Part shown: in pieces, positions 35,205 through 43,982 of the stretch | How positions within the stretch are numbered: position 1 is the stretch's first letter | Layout of the letters: the number at the start of each line of letters is the position of its first letter | Source: Streptomyces shenzhenensis | GTDB lineage: Bacteria > Actinomycetota > Actinomycetes > Streptomycetales > Streptomycetaceae | DNA length: 64,000 nt | Assembly (NCBI RefSeq): GCF_021462265.1 | Contig: NZ_JAJONF010000026.1 | Span: forward strand, 1-64,000 | Direction: 5' to 3' | The notes under the pieces: generated by a model | What the model saw: only the letters and a program-made list of their open reading frames with translations | Told to the model about the DNA's origin: nothing | Databases searched by the model: none | Program-made: the position numbers and the translations under genes

Positions 35205-35879
35205 ATGAGCACTTCGAGACTGACTCGACATGCGGCACCGCTGCGGCAGCAGATCACGCGTCTGCTTCGTGAGGACATCCTGAGCGGGACCTTCCAGCCC
35301 GGCGACGCCCTGCGCGAGAGCGCCCTGTGCGAGGCCTACGACGTCTCACGCACCGTGGTCAGAGAAGCGCTGCGCCAACTGGAGGCGGAGCGGCTGGTGA
35401 CGGTGGTCGCCCACCACGGACCGGTCGTGACCGTGCTGACGCCGCAGGACATCGAGCAGATCTACGAGGTACGGCGCGCGCTCGAGGGCCTGGTGGGCGA
35501 ACTCTTCGTGGCACGCGCGTCGGAGCGGGTGAAGAAGGAACTGCGGGCACTCCTGATCGAGATGGAGACGACCTACCTCAGGGGCACTGTCACGACACGG
35601 GAGGAGGCGAACGAGCGGTTCTACGGGCTCCTGCTCGAAGGGGCCGGCAACCCGGTCCTCGCCGAGGACGTCGCTCGCGTTCACGCTCGGATCCAGATCT
35701 TCCGCCGCTACGCGTTCGTCGACGACCGACGGGCGCGGATCTCGTTCGAGGCGTTCGGCCGCATCGTCGAAGCCGCGGCTGTCGCGTGCGATGCCGCCGC
35801 CGCGCGAGCCGCGTGCGAGCACCATGTCCAGGGCGCGGCGGCGCTGGCCGTCGAGGAGTATCGCCGCCGCCTGGCCTGA
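35205..35879 (+). CDS. GntR-family (FCD) transcriptional regulator
   Basis: A 224-aa regulator. The winged HTH has LREDILSGTFQPGDALRESAL and VSRTVVREALRQLEAERLV, and an all-helical FCD ligand domain follows. FCD regulators usually bind small organic acids. The ATG at 35205 follows GAGAGG. The gene is divergent from the ALDH-ADH operon, which it most likely controls through the GTATTAC sites. It is followed by the GAF-AAA-Fis regulator gene. Confidence 0.9.
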   Translation: MSTSRLTRHAAPLRQQITRLLREDILSGTFQPGDALRESALCEAYDVSRTVVREALRQLEAERLVTVVAHHGPVVTVLTPQDIEQIYEVRRALEGLVGELFVARASERVKKELRALLIEMETTYLRGTVTTREEANERFYGLLLEGAGNPVLAEDVARVHARIQIFRRYAFVDDRRARISFEAFGRIVEAAAVACDAAAARAACEHHVQGAAALAVEEYRRRLA

Positions 35880-35950
35880 GGCTGTCGGCGGCTCGCCCGG
35901 TCCGGCTTCGACGCCCGTCGTTCTTCCTCGCATCACAGGATGGTCGCGAA

Positions 35951-35969
35951 ATGGCGCTTTCCGCGCCAT
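35951..35969. promoter_or_regulatory. Perfect dyad ATGGCGC-N5-GCGCCAT before the GAF-AAA-Fis gene
   Basis: A 7-5-7 perfect inverted repeat lies 40 bp before ATG 36010 and 71 bp after the GntR stop. It could be an autoregulatory Fis-type site or a hairpin terminator for the GntR gene. Confidence 0.45.
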
Positions 35970-36009
35970 GTCGCCTTATGCTCCGGCTCTGCACCAGGGA
36001 GGGAAAGGC

Positions 36010-37725
36010 ATGTCGACTGGGCCAGTCAACGCACTCAAAGACGAATGGTTGACCGGCAACACCGACCGCATCGATGTGGCGCCTGCGCTGCTGAGATCCT
36101 GGGAGCGTTCCCGGGAGGCGCTCGGTGTGCCGACCAACGTCCGCGAGGTGCCGCATGTCGCGGAAGATGAGCTCGATCAGTATCTCCTGGATCTTTTTCA
36201 GGCGCCGATGTCACGTTTCTCCGCCGACCTTTCGGGCACGGGCGTCGGCCTTCTGCTCGCGGACGCCCAGGGCCGCATCCTCGGACGCTGGGCCGCGGAC
36301 CATGACGCATCGCGCCATTTCGACAGGGTCGGAACCGACCGCGGAGCCGTCCTGGACGAGTCGCTCGTGGGCACCAACGGCGTCGGTACCGCCCTGGCGA
36401 CCGGGAGTTGCGTCCAGATCACCGGCGCGGAGCACTACGCGGACATGTACAGCGACTCCGTCTGCACCGGAACGCCGATCCAGCACCCGCTGACCCGGAA
36501 GACCGTCGCCGTGGTGACGTTGTCCAGCGGGCTCATCGAGGGCCGTTCGCTGCTGCGGCCCATGGTCAAAACGGTCGCCGACCAGTTGCAGCAGCATCTC
36601 CTCGATGTGGCCTCCCCCCAGGCCCGGGCGGTCTTCCAGGCATTCGTGGGCGCCTCGAAGGCGAAGGCCGGCGCGGTGATCGGTTTCGGTCCGCAGGGAC
36701 TGATCATGCAGAGCCAGGGCGCCGCCCGCCTGTCCAGCGCGGATGTCGCGGTGCTCGGAGAGCTGGCCCAGCGGCAGTCCGGCGGCCGGTTCGTCATCGA
36801 GCTCTCCGGCGGCCTCACCGAGGTCCGGCTGGCGCCGGTCGAGACGGGCGCCGGAGCGATCGTCTCCCTCCAGCGGGGCAGGACCTCGACCACCACCGCG
36901 CTGGGTCCTGCCCGTACGCAGCTGATCGGGCGCTCGCCGGACTGGATGGCCGCTCTGCACGCGGTCACCCGAAGACGGGAGGCGACGCGGCCGGTGGTGA
37001 TCGCCGGCGAGCCCGGCGTGGGGAAGACGTCGCTCGCCCTGGGGCTACCGTTCCGTCCCGGCGATCCCGGACCCGGTGCTCACATCGTGATCGACACGGT
37101 GGAGCGGACCCTGATCGGCGGGAAGCGGTGGCTTCGCGGCATCGCGGAGCGGCTGCACAGCGGAGCGCCCGTCGTCGTCAAGGGCATCGACGCGCTCGAC
37201 CCCGCGGCCCGGCTCGCGCTGGCCAGGCTGTTGGAGATGAGCGTGCTGAAGGGCCCGGTGATGCTCACCGCCACGCTTCGCTCGGCCGCGGAGGCCGAGG
37301 AGATGGCGGTCGGTCTCGGGACGTCCCACGTGTGGGTTCCGCCGCTGCGGGAGCGTACCGCCGACGTGCCCGCGCTGTGGCGCCACTTCACGGACCGGGC
37401 CATGCCGGGCGTCGGCCTGGAACCCCGTGCGGAGACCCTTGAGCTGCTCGTCGGCTACCAGTGGCCCCGTAACCTCAAGGAACTCCACAACGTGGTGGAG
37501 GGATTGGCCCTGGCCGGCAAACGCGGCTACGTCCTCCCCGGTGACCTGCCGGAGCGGATCCAGGGCTCCCGTACGCTGACCATGATCGAGCGTGCCGAAC
37601 TGGAGGCGATCTCCAGGGCGTTGCGGGAGGCGGACGGAAACCGCTCCCGCGCCGCGGAGATACTCGGCCTGTCCCGGGCGACGATCTACCGCAAGATGAA
37701 GGCCTACAAGATCACCGACTCGTGA
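36010..37725 (+). CDS. GAF-AAA-Fis regulator (AcoR/MimR-like), degenerate sigma-54 activator
   Basis: A 571-aa regulator. A GAF-like sensor covers about residues 75-200 (DESLVGTNGVGTAL, SVCTGTPIQHPLT). The AAA+ region has Walker A GEPGVGKT (333-340), and a C-terminal Fis HTH follows (RAAEILGLSRATIYRKMKAY). The GAFTGA loop that contacts sigma-54 is absent, and the Walker B site reads VVKGIDALD without the usual DE pair. Actinomycetes generally lack sigma-54. It probably works as a non-canonical activator, like the regulators of acetoin, alkane and ketone catabolism. ATG 36010 follows GGAGGGAAAGG. The adjacent import/BVMO genes are likely targets. Confidence 0.88.
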   Translation: MSTGPVNALKDEWLTGNTDRIDVAPALLRSWERSREALGVPTNVREVPHVAEDELDQYLLDLFQAPMSRFSADLSGTGVGLLLADAQGRILGRWAADHDASRHFDRVGTDRGAVLDESLVGTNGVGTALATGSCVQITGAEHYADMYSDSVCTGTPIQHPLTRKTVAVVTLSSGLIEGRSLLRPMVKTVADQLQQHLLDVASPQARAVFQAFVGASKAKAGAVIGFGPQGLIMQSQGAARLSSADVAVLGELAQRQSGGRFVIELSGGLTEVRLAPVETGAGAIVSLQRGRTSTTTALGPARTQLIGRSPDWMAALHAVTRRREATRPVVIAGEPGVGKTSLALGLPFRPGDPGPGAHIVIDTVERTLIGGKRWLRGIAERLHSGAPVVVKGIDALDPAARLALARLLEMSVLKGPVMLTATLRSAAEAEEMAVGLGTSHVWVPPLRERTADVPALWRHFTDRAMPGVGLEPRAETLELLVGYQWPRNLKELHNVVEGLALAGKRGYVLPGDLPERIQGSRTLTMIERAELEAISRALREADGNRSRAAEILGLSRATIYRKMKAYKITDS

Positions 37726-37770
37726 CGGACGCCTTCGGCACGGCCGTAGCGCAGTCCCCTCGCGGCCCCG

Positions 37771-37823
37771 GGTACGCGCAGGGTGGTCCGGGAACTCTGC
37801 TCCCGGACCACCCTGTGCGTACC
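37771..37823. terminator. Long bidirectional hairpin terminator
   Basis: Arms 37771-37793 and 37801-37823 pair over 23 bp with one mismatch. The inner 15 bp (CAGGGTGGTCCGGGA with its complement) are perfect and the loop is 7 nt. It lies between the convergent regulator gene and ABC operon. Confidence 0.85.
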
Positions 37824-37836
37824 TGGGGCTCGGCCG

Positions 37837-38898
37837 TCATCCGGCCGTGGGCAGCACCCGCCGGCGCCGGCGCCGGGCCGCCCCGCGAAGAGCGGGGGCG
37901 GCCTGGCGCAGCAGGACCACCGCGGCGAGGACCGCTGCCTGCGCGACGAGTTGCTGGGCGTCGTTCCAGCCCAGCGAGCGCAGCAGCTGACCGAGCTGGG
38001 TCAGGAACAGCGCCCCGACGCCGCTGGCCACGATGCTCGCGAGACCGCCGGTCATGGCGGTACCGCCCAGCACCACGGCCGCGACGGTGGGAAGGACGTA
38101 GCTGTCCCCGATGAACAGGCCGGGAGTCCGGGTGTAACCGGCCAGGAGAACGCCGGCGGCGCCGTAGGCGAGGCCCGCGAACCCGTAGGCGGCGACCTGG
38201 TAGAGGGTGACCCGGATGCCCAGCGCCGAGGCGGTGGGCACGCTGACCCCGATGTAGGTCAACCGGTGCCCGACCGCCGAACGCCTGGCGATGACGCCGC
38301 CCACCGCGAGCATGACGACCGCGATGACGAACGTGTTCGGGATGCCGAAGGTCCGGTCGACGGAGAACCGGCTCAGGCCGCCCGGCGCCGTGGCCGGCGA
38401 GCCGCCGGAGATCGCCAGGACGGTGCCGAGCAGGACCGTGTTCATGCCGAGCGTCACGACCAGTGGCATGACGCGGGCGACCGCGACCAGGACTCCGTTG
38501 ACCAGGCCGACGAGAGCGGGGGCGAGGACGGCGACGGTGACGGCGAGCCACGCCGGCCAGCCGTGGGACTGGACCATGCAGGTGCACAGGGCCGCGGCGA
38601 GCGCGATCATGCCGGGCACCGACAGGTCGAGGCCGCGTTGCTGCACGACGAGGGTCTGCCCGGCGGCCGCCATGGCGAGCACGGCGGCGAAGGGCAGCAT
38701 GCTCAGCAGCGGGGCCGAGCCCAGGCTGCCCTGCGCGACGGCGGGGCTGAGGGCGAAGAGGACGATCGTGGCGACCACGATCCCCACCCAGCTGCCCGAC
38801 AGGAGACGGCGCCAGGCGGCGCCCGCGTCGAAGCCGTCCATGGCGTTCCCGTCCTGACTCGGAGTGCGGCGGGAGGCGTCGGTGGGTCGGGGGGTCAT
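37837..38898 (-). CDS. Sugar-type ABC transporter permease (RbsC-like)
   Basis: A 353-aa BPD_transp_2 permease with about nine hydrophobic segments. GLDLSVPGMIALAAALC and VLGGTAMTGGLASIVASG blocks match ribose/xylose-type permeases. The C-terminus is very basic. Its ATG (38898) overlaps the stop of the fused ATPase-permease gene by ATGA, so it completes that transporter as a second, separate permease subunit. It is last in the four-gene operon running from 43629. Confidence 0.9.
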   Translation of the reverse strand: MTPRPTDASRRTPSQDGNAMDGFDAGAAWRRLLSGSWVGIVVATIVLFALSPAVAQGSLGSAPLLSMLPFAAVLAMAAAGQTLVVQQRGLDLSVPGMIALAAALCTCMVQSHGWPAWLAVTVAVLAPALVGLVNGVLVAVARVMPLVVTLGMNTVLLGTVLAISGGSPATAPGGLSRFSVDRTFGIPNTFVIAVVMLAVGGVIARRSAVGHRLTYIGVSVPTASALGIRVTLYQVAAYGFAGLAYGAAGVLLAGYTRTPGLFIGDSYVLPTVAAVVLGGTAMTGGLASIVASGVGALFLTQLGQLLRSLGWNDAQQLVAQAAVLAAVVLLRQAAPALRGAARRRRRRVLPTAG

Positions 38899-41480
38899 GC
38901 GTGTGCTCCCGTCCGGCGAGTGCGGCGCAGCTGCGCGTACAGCACCGCGGCGCCGATCGTGATGAGGCCCGGGAGCCAGTAGCCCCAGGCAGGGGAGAGG
39001 TTGAGGAACGGGGAGACATTGACCAGCTGCTCAGCGAGGAGAGCGGCGGCGATGATCCCGATGAACGAACCGCGGCCACCGAAGATGCTCGCTCCCGCGA
39101 GCACGACCACGGTCACCGAGTTGAGGGTGTAGGCCAGCCCGGGACGGCCGTCACCGACACCGATCTGGGCCATCAGGACGATGCCGGCGGGCAGGACCAG
39201 AGCCGAGCAGATCACGTACGAGGTGAACCGGATCAGCCGGACCCGCACCCCCAGACGCTCCGCCGCGTCCGGCTCGGACCCCAGAGCCCGCAGTTCCACG
39301 CCCCACCTGGTGCGGCGCAGGGCCAGCTCGAGAAGCAGGACGAGGAGCACCGCGATGACGGTCACCAGCGGAACCGCGCCGAAGCGGGCCTGGATGCCGG
39401 CCGCCACCGACGGGAAGATCGTGCCGCCCGGTGTGTCCCGCAGGGACAGGTAGATGCCCTGCAGCGCCATGTAGACGGCGAGGGTCGCGACGACCGGGTT
39501 GATGCGGAACCAGGTCACCATGACGCCGTTGAGCACGCCTACCGCGAGCGCGCCGAGGGCCATGAGGACCAGCCCGAGGACCAGGTTTCCGCCGTCGACG
39601 ATCCAGTACGACGCGATCACGACCAGGAAGCCCATCAGAGGGCCGACCGACAGGTCGAACCCGGCTCCCAGGACGACGACCTGCTGCGCGGCACCGACCA
39701 GCAGCAGCGGCGCCAGCATGAGCAGGAGGTTGTTGAGGTTGAGCTGGCCGAAGTAGTCGCCGTTGTGCAGGCCGGTCCCGAGACCGAGGAGCACCACGAT
39801 CAGGGCGAGCACCGCCGCGGGGGCCTGGTCGCCGGCCAGCCAGGCGTGCAGCCGGCGGCGTTTCGCCGGCCGGGTCTTCTCCTGGCCGCGCACGCTCGTC
39901 GAGGTCAGTGCGGCGTGCGCGATGGCCGCCTCGGTGATCTCCGCACCGGTGAGCTCCTCCACGACGTTTCCGCGCGACATGATCAGCACGCGGTGGCACA
40001 GGCCCTCCAGCTCGACGTTGTCGGAGGAGAGCACGACGACGGCGGCACCGTCGTCGGCCGCGGCGCGCAGGATCTTGTACAGATCGACGCGTGCACCGGC
40101 GTCGACACCCTGGGTGGGCTCCTCCACCACGAGGACCTTCGGTGCCGCGAGCAGCGTGCGGGCCATGACGGCCTTCTGCTGGTTGCCTCCCGACAGCGAG
40201 CTGATCGGCGTATCGGGGGTGGGGGTCCTGATCGCGAGGCCGCGGATCTGCTCCTGCGCGGTGGACCGCGCCCGCACGTCGCTGACCAGGCCGAAGCGTG
40301 AGACCTTGGCCAGGGTGCGCGCCACGATGTTCTCGCTCACGCCGAGCGGCAGGAACACACCTTCGCCGTGCCGGTCGGCGGGCACATAGACGACACCGGC
40401 GTTCGCCGCCGCCGCGTTCGAGCCGCGGACCCGCTGTCCGTCGACGACGATCTCGCCCGACGCCGGGACCAGGCCGGCCAGGGCACGGACGAGCTCGGCC
40501 TGGCCATTGCCCTGGACCCCGGCCAGGCCGACGATCTCGCCGGAGCGGACGGTCAGCGAGACGTCGTCGAAGCCGTGGCCCGAGAGCCCCGTCACGACGA
40601 GTCGCCCGGCCGCGCTCGCGGGAACGGGTTCCTTGGCGGGGAAGACCGTCTCCAGTGTGCGGCCCACGACGCGCTCGACGATCTGCTCCTCGGTGACGGC
40701 CTCGCAGTCGAAGGTCCCGCGGGTCTGGCCGTCGCGGAGGACGGTGATCCGGTCGGCGATCTGTTTGACCTCGGGGATGCGGTGCGAGATGTAGACGACA
40801 CCGGCGCCGGCCGCGACGGTCTCGCGGACCTTCGTGAACAGACGTTGTACTTCTTCGGCGTCGAGGTGCTCGGTGGGCTCGTCGAGGATCAGGACCTTCG
40901 GATTCAGCGCGAGCGCCTTGGCGATCTCGATGATGAACCGCTTCTCCATCGACAGATCGGCGACCCGGGCGCGCGGGTCGATCTCCGTCTCCCACGGCGC
41001 GAGGGTCTCGCGGGCCCAGGCGGCCGCGCGGCGAAGGCCGCCGACGCGCTGGTACCCGACGCCGAGCGCCATGTTCTCCGCCACCGTCAGGTCCGGCAGA
41101 AGCGCGGGATGCTGACGCACGATGCCGAGGCCGAGGCCGCGCGCCTGCTCGGGCTGCGCCTGTGTGAGCGGGACGCCGCCGATGAGGACGGTGCCGACGT
41201 CCGCCGCCAGCGCGCCCGAGGCGACGGCCATCAGCGTGGACTTGCCGGCGCCGTTCTCGCCGACCAGGGCGTGGACTTCACCGGGGCGGACGTCGAAGCT
41301 CACCTCGTCCAGCGCGCGCACGCCCGGGAAGGACTTCCCGATGCCCCGCATGGAGAGCGCCGACGCGACGTGCCCTGCCGCCTGACTCGCCGCGTGGTGG
41401 GACTGGAGGGGGGCGGGGCTCGCGCCCTGCCGCGGTGGCCGGACCTGGGTCTCGGGCCGGTTGCTGCCGAAGTTGGTCAC
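38895..41480 (-). CDS. Fused double-ATPase/permease of a sugar-type ABC importer (RbsA-RbsC fusion)
   Basis: An 861-aa fusion. NBD1 (about residues 42-280; Walker A GENGAGKST at 74-82, Walker B KVLILDEPTEHLDAEE) is followed by NBD2 (about 290-520; LSGGNQQKAVMARTLL, VLVVEEPTQGVDAGA). After a short linker comes a complete BPD_transp_2 permease (about 555-855; GAGFDLSVGPLMGFL, AGASIFGGRGSFIG). RbsA-type ATPases are normally about 500 aa and separate from permeases. No stop or frameshift separates the parts. GTG 41480 follows AGGAG at 7-nt spacing. With 37837-38898 it makes a hetero-permease importer, fed by the lipoprotein at 42463. Confidence 0.9.
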   Translation of the reverse strand: MTNFGSNRPETQVRPPRQGASPAPLQSHHAASQAAGHVASALSMRGIGKSFPGVRALDEVSFDVRPGEVHALVGENGAGKSTLMAVASGALAADVGTVLIGGVPLTQAQPEQARGLGLGIVRQHPALLPDLTVAENMALGVGYQRVGGLRRAAAWARETLAPWETEIDPRARVADLSMEKRFIIEIAKALALNPKVLILDEPTEHLDAEEVQRLFTKVRETVAAGAGVVYISHRIPEVKQIADRITVLRDGQTRGTFDCEAVTEEQIVERVVGRTLETVFPAKEPVPASAAGRLVVTGLSGHGFDDVSLTVRSGEIVGLAGVQGNGQAELVRALAGLVPASGEIVVDGQRVRGSNAAAANAGVVYVPADRHGEGVFLPLGVSENIVARTLAKVSRFGLVSDVRARSTAQEQIRGLAIRTPTPDTPISSLSGGNQQKAVMARTLLAAPKVLVVEEPTQGVDAGARVDLYKILRAAADDGAAVVVLSSDNVELEGLCHRVLIMSRGNVVEELTGAEITEAAIAHAALTSTSVRGQEKTRPAKRRRLHAWLAGDQAPAAVLALIVVLLGLGTGLHNGDYFGQLNLNNLLLMLAPLLLVGAAQQVVVLGAGFDLSVGPLMGFLVVIASYWIVDGGNLVLGLVLMALGALAVGVLNGVMVTWFRINPVVATLAVYMALQGIYLSLRDTPGGTIFPSVAAGIQARFGAVPLVTVIAVLLVLLLELALRRTRWGVELRALGSEPDAAERLGVRVRLIRFTSYVICSALVLPAGIVLMAQIGVGDGRPGLAYTLNSVTVVVLAGASIFGGRGSFIGIIAAALLAEQLVNVSPFLNLSPAWGYWLPGLITIGAAVLYAQLRRTRRTGAHA

Positions 41481-41553
41481 GTCGGACTCCTGGATGATTG
41501 AGGGGCGCGGGCCCGCGTGGCCGGGCCGGCGCCTCGGCCCGTGGACGGGCCCG

Positions 41554-42276
41554 TTACTGGGCGAGGTAGCCGCCGTCGATGACGAGTTCGGAACCGGTCA
41601 CGAAGCTGGCTTCGTCGGAGGCGAGGAAGACGACTCCGGCGGCGATCTCCTCCGGCCGTCCGGCGCGGCCCATCGGGGTCTGGGAGATGACGTACTCGTT
41701 CACCTCAGGGGCCTGAGCCTCGGTCAGGGGGGTCCAGATGAAACCGGGGTGAACCGAGTTCACGCGGACGCATTCCCTGGCGTAGCTGACGGCGGCGCTC
41801 TTCGACATGTTGCGCACCGCGCCCTTGGTCGCGTGGTAGGCGTGCGCACCGGAGACGGCGGCGCTGCCCCAGATCGAGGAGACGTTGATGATGCTGCCGC
41901 CGCCCTGGGTGATCATCTGGGGGATCACCTCGCGCATCCCGAGCCAGGTGCCGGTCTGGTTGACCGCGACGACCCGGTTCCACTCCTCACTGGTGAGTTC
42001 GTGAACGGTTTCGTAGGCGATGACGCCGGCGTTGTTGACGAGGAAGTCGACGCGCCCGTGGCGGTCGATGACCTCGGCGACCACACGCCGCCAGTCGGCT
42101 TCGCTGGCCACGTCGAGGCACGCGTACGTGACGCCTGCGCCGAACGAGTCGTCGGCGGCGGCGCGGCTGGTCGCGATGACGGCGGCGCCCTCGGCCGCCA
42201 TGGCGTCGACGATCGCGTGCCCGATGCCTCGTGAGGCGCCGGTGACGATGCCGACCTTGCCGTCGAGTCGGTTCAT
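41554..42276 (-). CDS. SDR-family dehydrogenase (within the ABC operon)
   Basis: A 240-aa classical short-chain dehydrogenase. The cofactor motif is VTGASRGIGHAIVDAM, NNAG is present, the catalytic Ser lies in NVSSIWGSAAVSG, and Tyr/Lys in AYHATKGAV. The terminal block is GSELVIDGGYLAQ. ATG 42276 is set by homology, because the upstream frame is low-complexity. It lies between the binding-protein and fused-transporter genes. It therefore probably oxidises the imported compound, for example a secondary alcohol to a ketone. Confidence 0.88.
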   Translation of the reverse strand: MNRLDGKVGIVTGASRGIGHAIVDAMAAEGAAVIATSRAAADDSFGAGVTYACLDVASEADWRRVVAEVIDRHGRVDFLVNNAGVIAYETVHELTSEEWNRVVAVNQTGTWLGMREVIPQMITQGGGSIINVSSIWGSAAVSGAHAYHATKGAVRNMSKSAAVSYARECVRVNSVHPGFIWTPLTEAQAPEVNEYVISQTPMGRAGRPEEIAAGVVFLASDEASFVTGSELVIDGGYLAQ

Positions 42277-42377
42277 GGGGTACTCCTGGGATATCCGTGC
42301 GGGGCTGCGCTGCCGGGTTCCGGCAGAAAAAGGGGATTCGGGCGGGAGATCACTCCCGAAAGGCGATGAGGTCAGCC

Positions 42378-42412
42378 GCCCGGGCCGGGACGGAATTCGT
42401 GAAGGCCCGGGC
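42378..42412 (-). terminator. Intra-operon hairpin after the binding-protein gene
   Basis: GCCCGGGCC (42378-42386) pairs with GGCCCGGGC (42404-42412) across a 17-nt loop, 50 bp after the binding-protein stop. Such hairpins often attenuate read-through or protect the upstream mRNA, so that the binding protein exceeds the membrane subunits. Confidence 0.5.
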
Positions 42413-42462
42413 ACCTGCCGGGAATTGAGGCGACCTCACGGCCGACCGGGCTGCCGCACGGT

Positions 42463-43629
42463 CTACTTGTAGAGAGCCTTGAGCTGCGCGGTGGTCAGGC
42501 CGGAGGAGAGAATCGCGTCAGCCGGCAGCGACTTGTCGTACTTGGGCATCATCTTCGGGTTGGTCGAGTCCTCGATGATCTCCAGGTTGTACGTCGAGGG
42601 CTCGGTGTCCGTGATGCCGTTGCAGGCCGCGAGCCCCTTGTTCAGAGCGGCCTCGACAACCCAGTTGCGGGACGACTCGGTCGCGATCTGATAGCTCGGG
42701 TACCGCTTGTGGTACTGGTACCAGAGCGCCGCGAACTCGTTGGAGTCGTTTGCCGACCAGACCGGCAGCGGTTTGTCCGCGGCGATGAACGCCCGGATGC
42801 CGCCGACCGAACCGCCGCCGAAGTCGGAGACGATGCCGTCGATCTTGCCGTACTTCGTGATGAGACCGGCCACGACCTGCTGCGTCTTGCTGACGTCCCA
42901 GTCGGTGGCGACGTACCCGTCCGTGTTGAGCAGGTGAACGCCGGGATGCTCCGCGACCGCCTTCTGGACGCCCGCGTAGACGGTCTGGGAGTAGGCGCTG
43001 CCGGCGACACCGCCCAGCATGATCAGGTTGCCCTTGCCGTGCATCGCCTTGACGGTCCAGTCGGCGAGGTTCTTGCCGTACGTCTCGACGTTCTCGGAGA
43101 CGAAGTCGACGTAGTCCCTGCCCGGTGTGCCGCCGATGCCGGAGACGATCGGGACGACCGCCACGCCGGCCGCGGTCGCCTTCTGGACGGTCGGCAGGAG
43201 GGCCTGTCCGGCGTCGCCGAAGGTGACGATCACCTTGACGCCCTGGGCGACCATCGAGTTGATGTCCGAGATCGCCTTCTGGGTGTTGTTCTGGGCGTCG
43301 GTCACCACGACCTGGGTGATGTTCTTGCACTTGGCCGCCTGGGCCTTGAAGAGGGCGATCGTGGCCTTGCGCCAGGTGTTGTTGTCGTTGCCGTCGGCGT
43401 AGCCCACCTTGATCGGCTTGGTACCGCAGAACTGGCTGATGTCCGGGATGTCGGCCTGCACGCCGACACCGCCCACCTTCACGGTCGGCCACGGGCTGCC
43501 GGAGCCGACGGAGGCGCCGGAACCCCCCGCGCCGCCGGAACCGGTGGACAGCCCCCCGCAGGCGCTGAGCGCCATGGCCATGGCGGCGGCGACGCCGGTC
43601 GCCGCGGCGGCCCGCTTCTTGATGTGCAT
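42463..43629 (-). CDS. Sugar-type ABC substrate-binding lipoprotein (RbsB-like)
   Basis: A 388-aa exported lipoprotein. A basic N-terminus and hydrophobic stretch end in the lipobox LSACGG (Cys24), followed by a Gly/Ser linker. The body has the Peripla_BP_4 pattern (KPIKVGYADGNDNNTWRKAT; ISDINSMVAQGVKVIVTFGD). RbsB-like proteins bind sugars and polyols, but catabolic-island members can bind other hydroxylated compounds. ATG 43629 follows AGGAGAC. It is first in the operon binding protein, SDR, fused ATPase-permease, permease. It is divergent from the hydrolase-BVMO operon. Confidence 0.9.
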   Translation of the reverse strand: MHIKKRAAAATGVAAAMAMALSACGGLSTGSGGAGGSGASVGSGSPWPTVKVGGVGVQADIPDISQFCGTKPIKVGYADGNDNNTWRKATIALFKAQAAKCKNITQVVVTDAQNNTQKAISDINSMVAQGVKVIVTFGDAGQALLPTVQKATAAGVAVVPIVSGIGGTPGRDYVDFVSENVETYGKNLADWTVKAMHGKGNLIMLGGVAGSAYSQTVYAGVQKAVAEHPGVHLLNTDGYVATDWDVSKTQQVVAGLITKYGKIDGIVSDFGGGSVGGIRAFIAADKPLPVWSANDSNEFAALWYQYHKRYPSYQIATESSRNWVVEAALNKGLAACNGITDTEPSTYNLEIIEDSTNPKMMPKYDKSLPADAILSSGLTTAQLKALYK

Positions 43630-43982
43630 GGAATGTCTCCTCGTTGAGAACGGTGAAGGCCTCGGTGGCCCGGGGGCACCAGGTGTGCGCGGGCGCCGGG
43701 CCGTGAGACCGGAGCGCCTGGCCGGACTCCGGGGGCGGGATCGCCGGCGTGCCCGGAGTGACGTGATCGCCTGGGTGAGGGAAACGGGCTCGGTGAGGGC
43801 CCCGGCAGAAGGCTGTCGCGAGCAGGGCCGTGTGACGCGGGTCACCGTGAGACGGGGGTGCCTCATTTTGTGACAGCGTCCGCCTTCGACGCCCGGGCGC
43901 GGTGATCCTCGACTGGCCGGGCCGACCGTCTGTCGGCCCGGGGAACAGCCAGTACCACCAACGATGACGTTGAGGAGTACCC
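43630..43982. promoter_or_regulatory. Divergent promoter of the import and BVMO operons with a GTGAC dyad
   Basis: A 353-bp gap serves two divergent operons. GTGAC-GCGG-GTCAC (43832-43845) is a perfect dyad, and TTTTGTGACAG follows about 20 bp later, repeating the GTGAC core. This is a candidate site for the Fis-type regulator at 36010 or for a global regulator. No gene is present in the gap. Confidence 0.45.
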
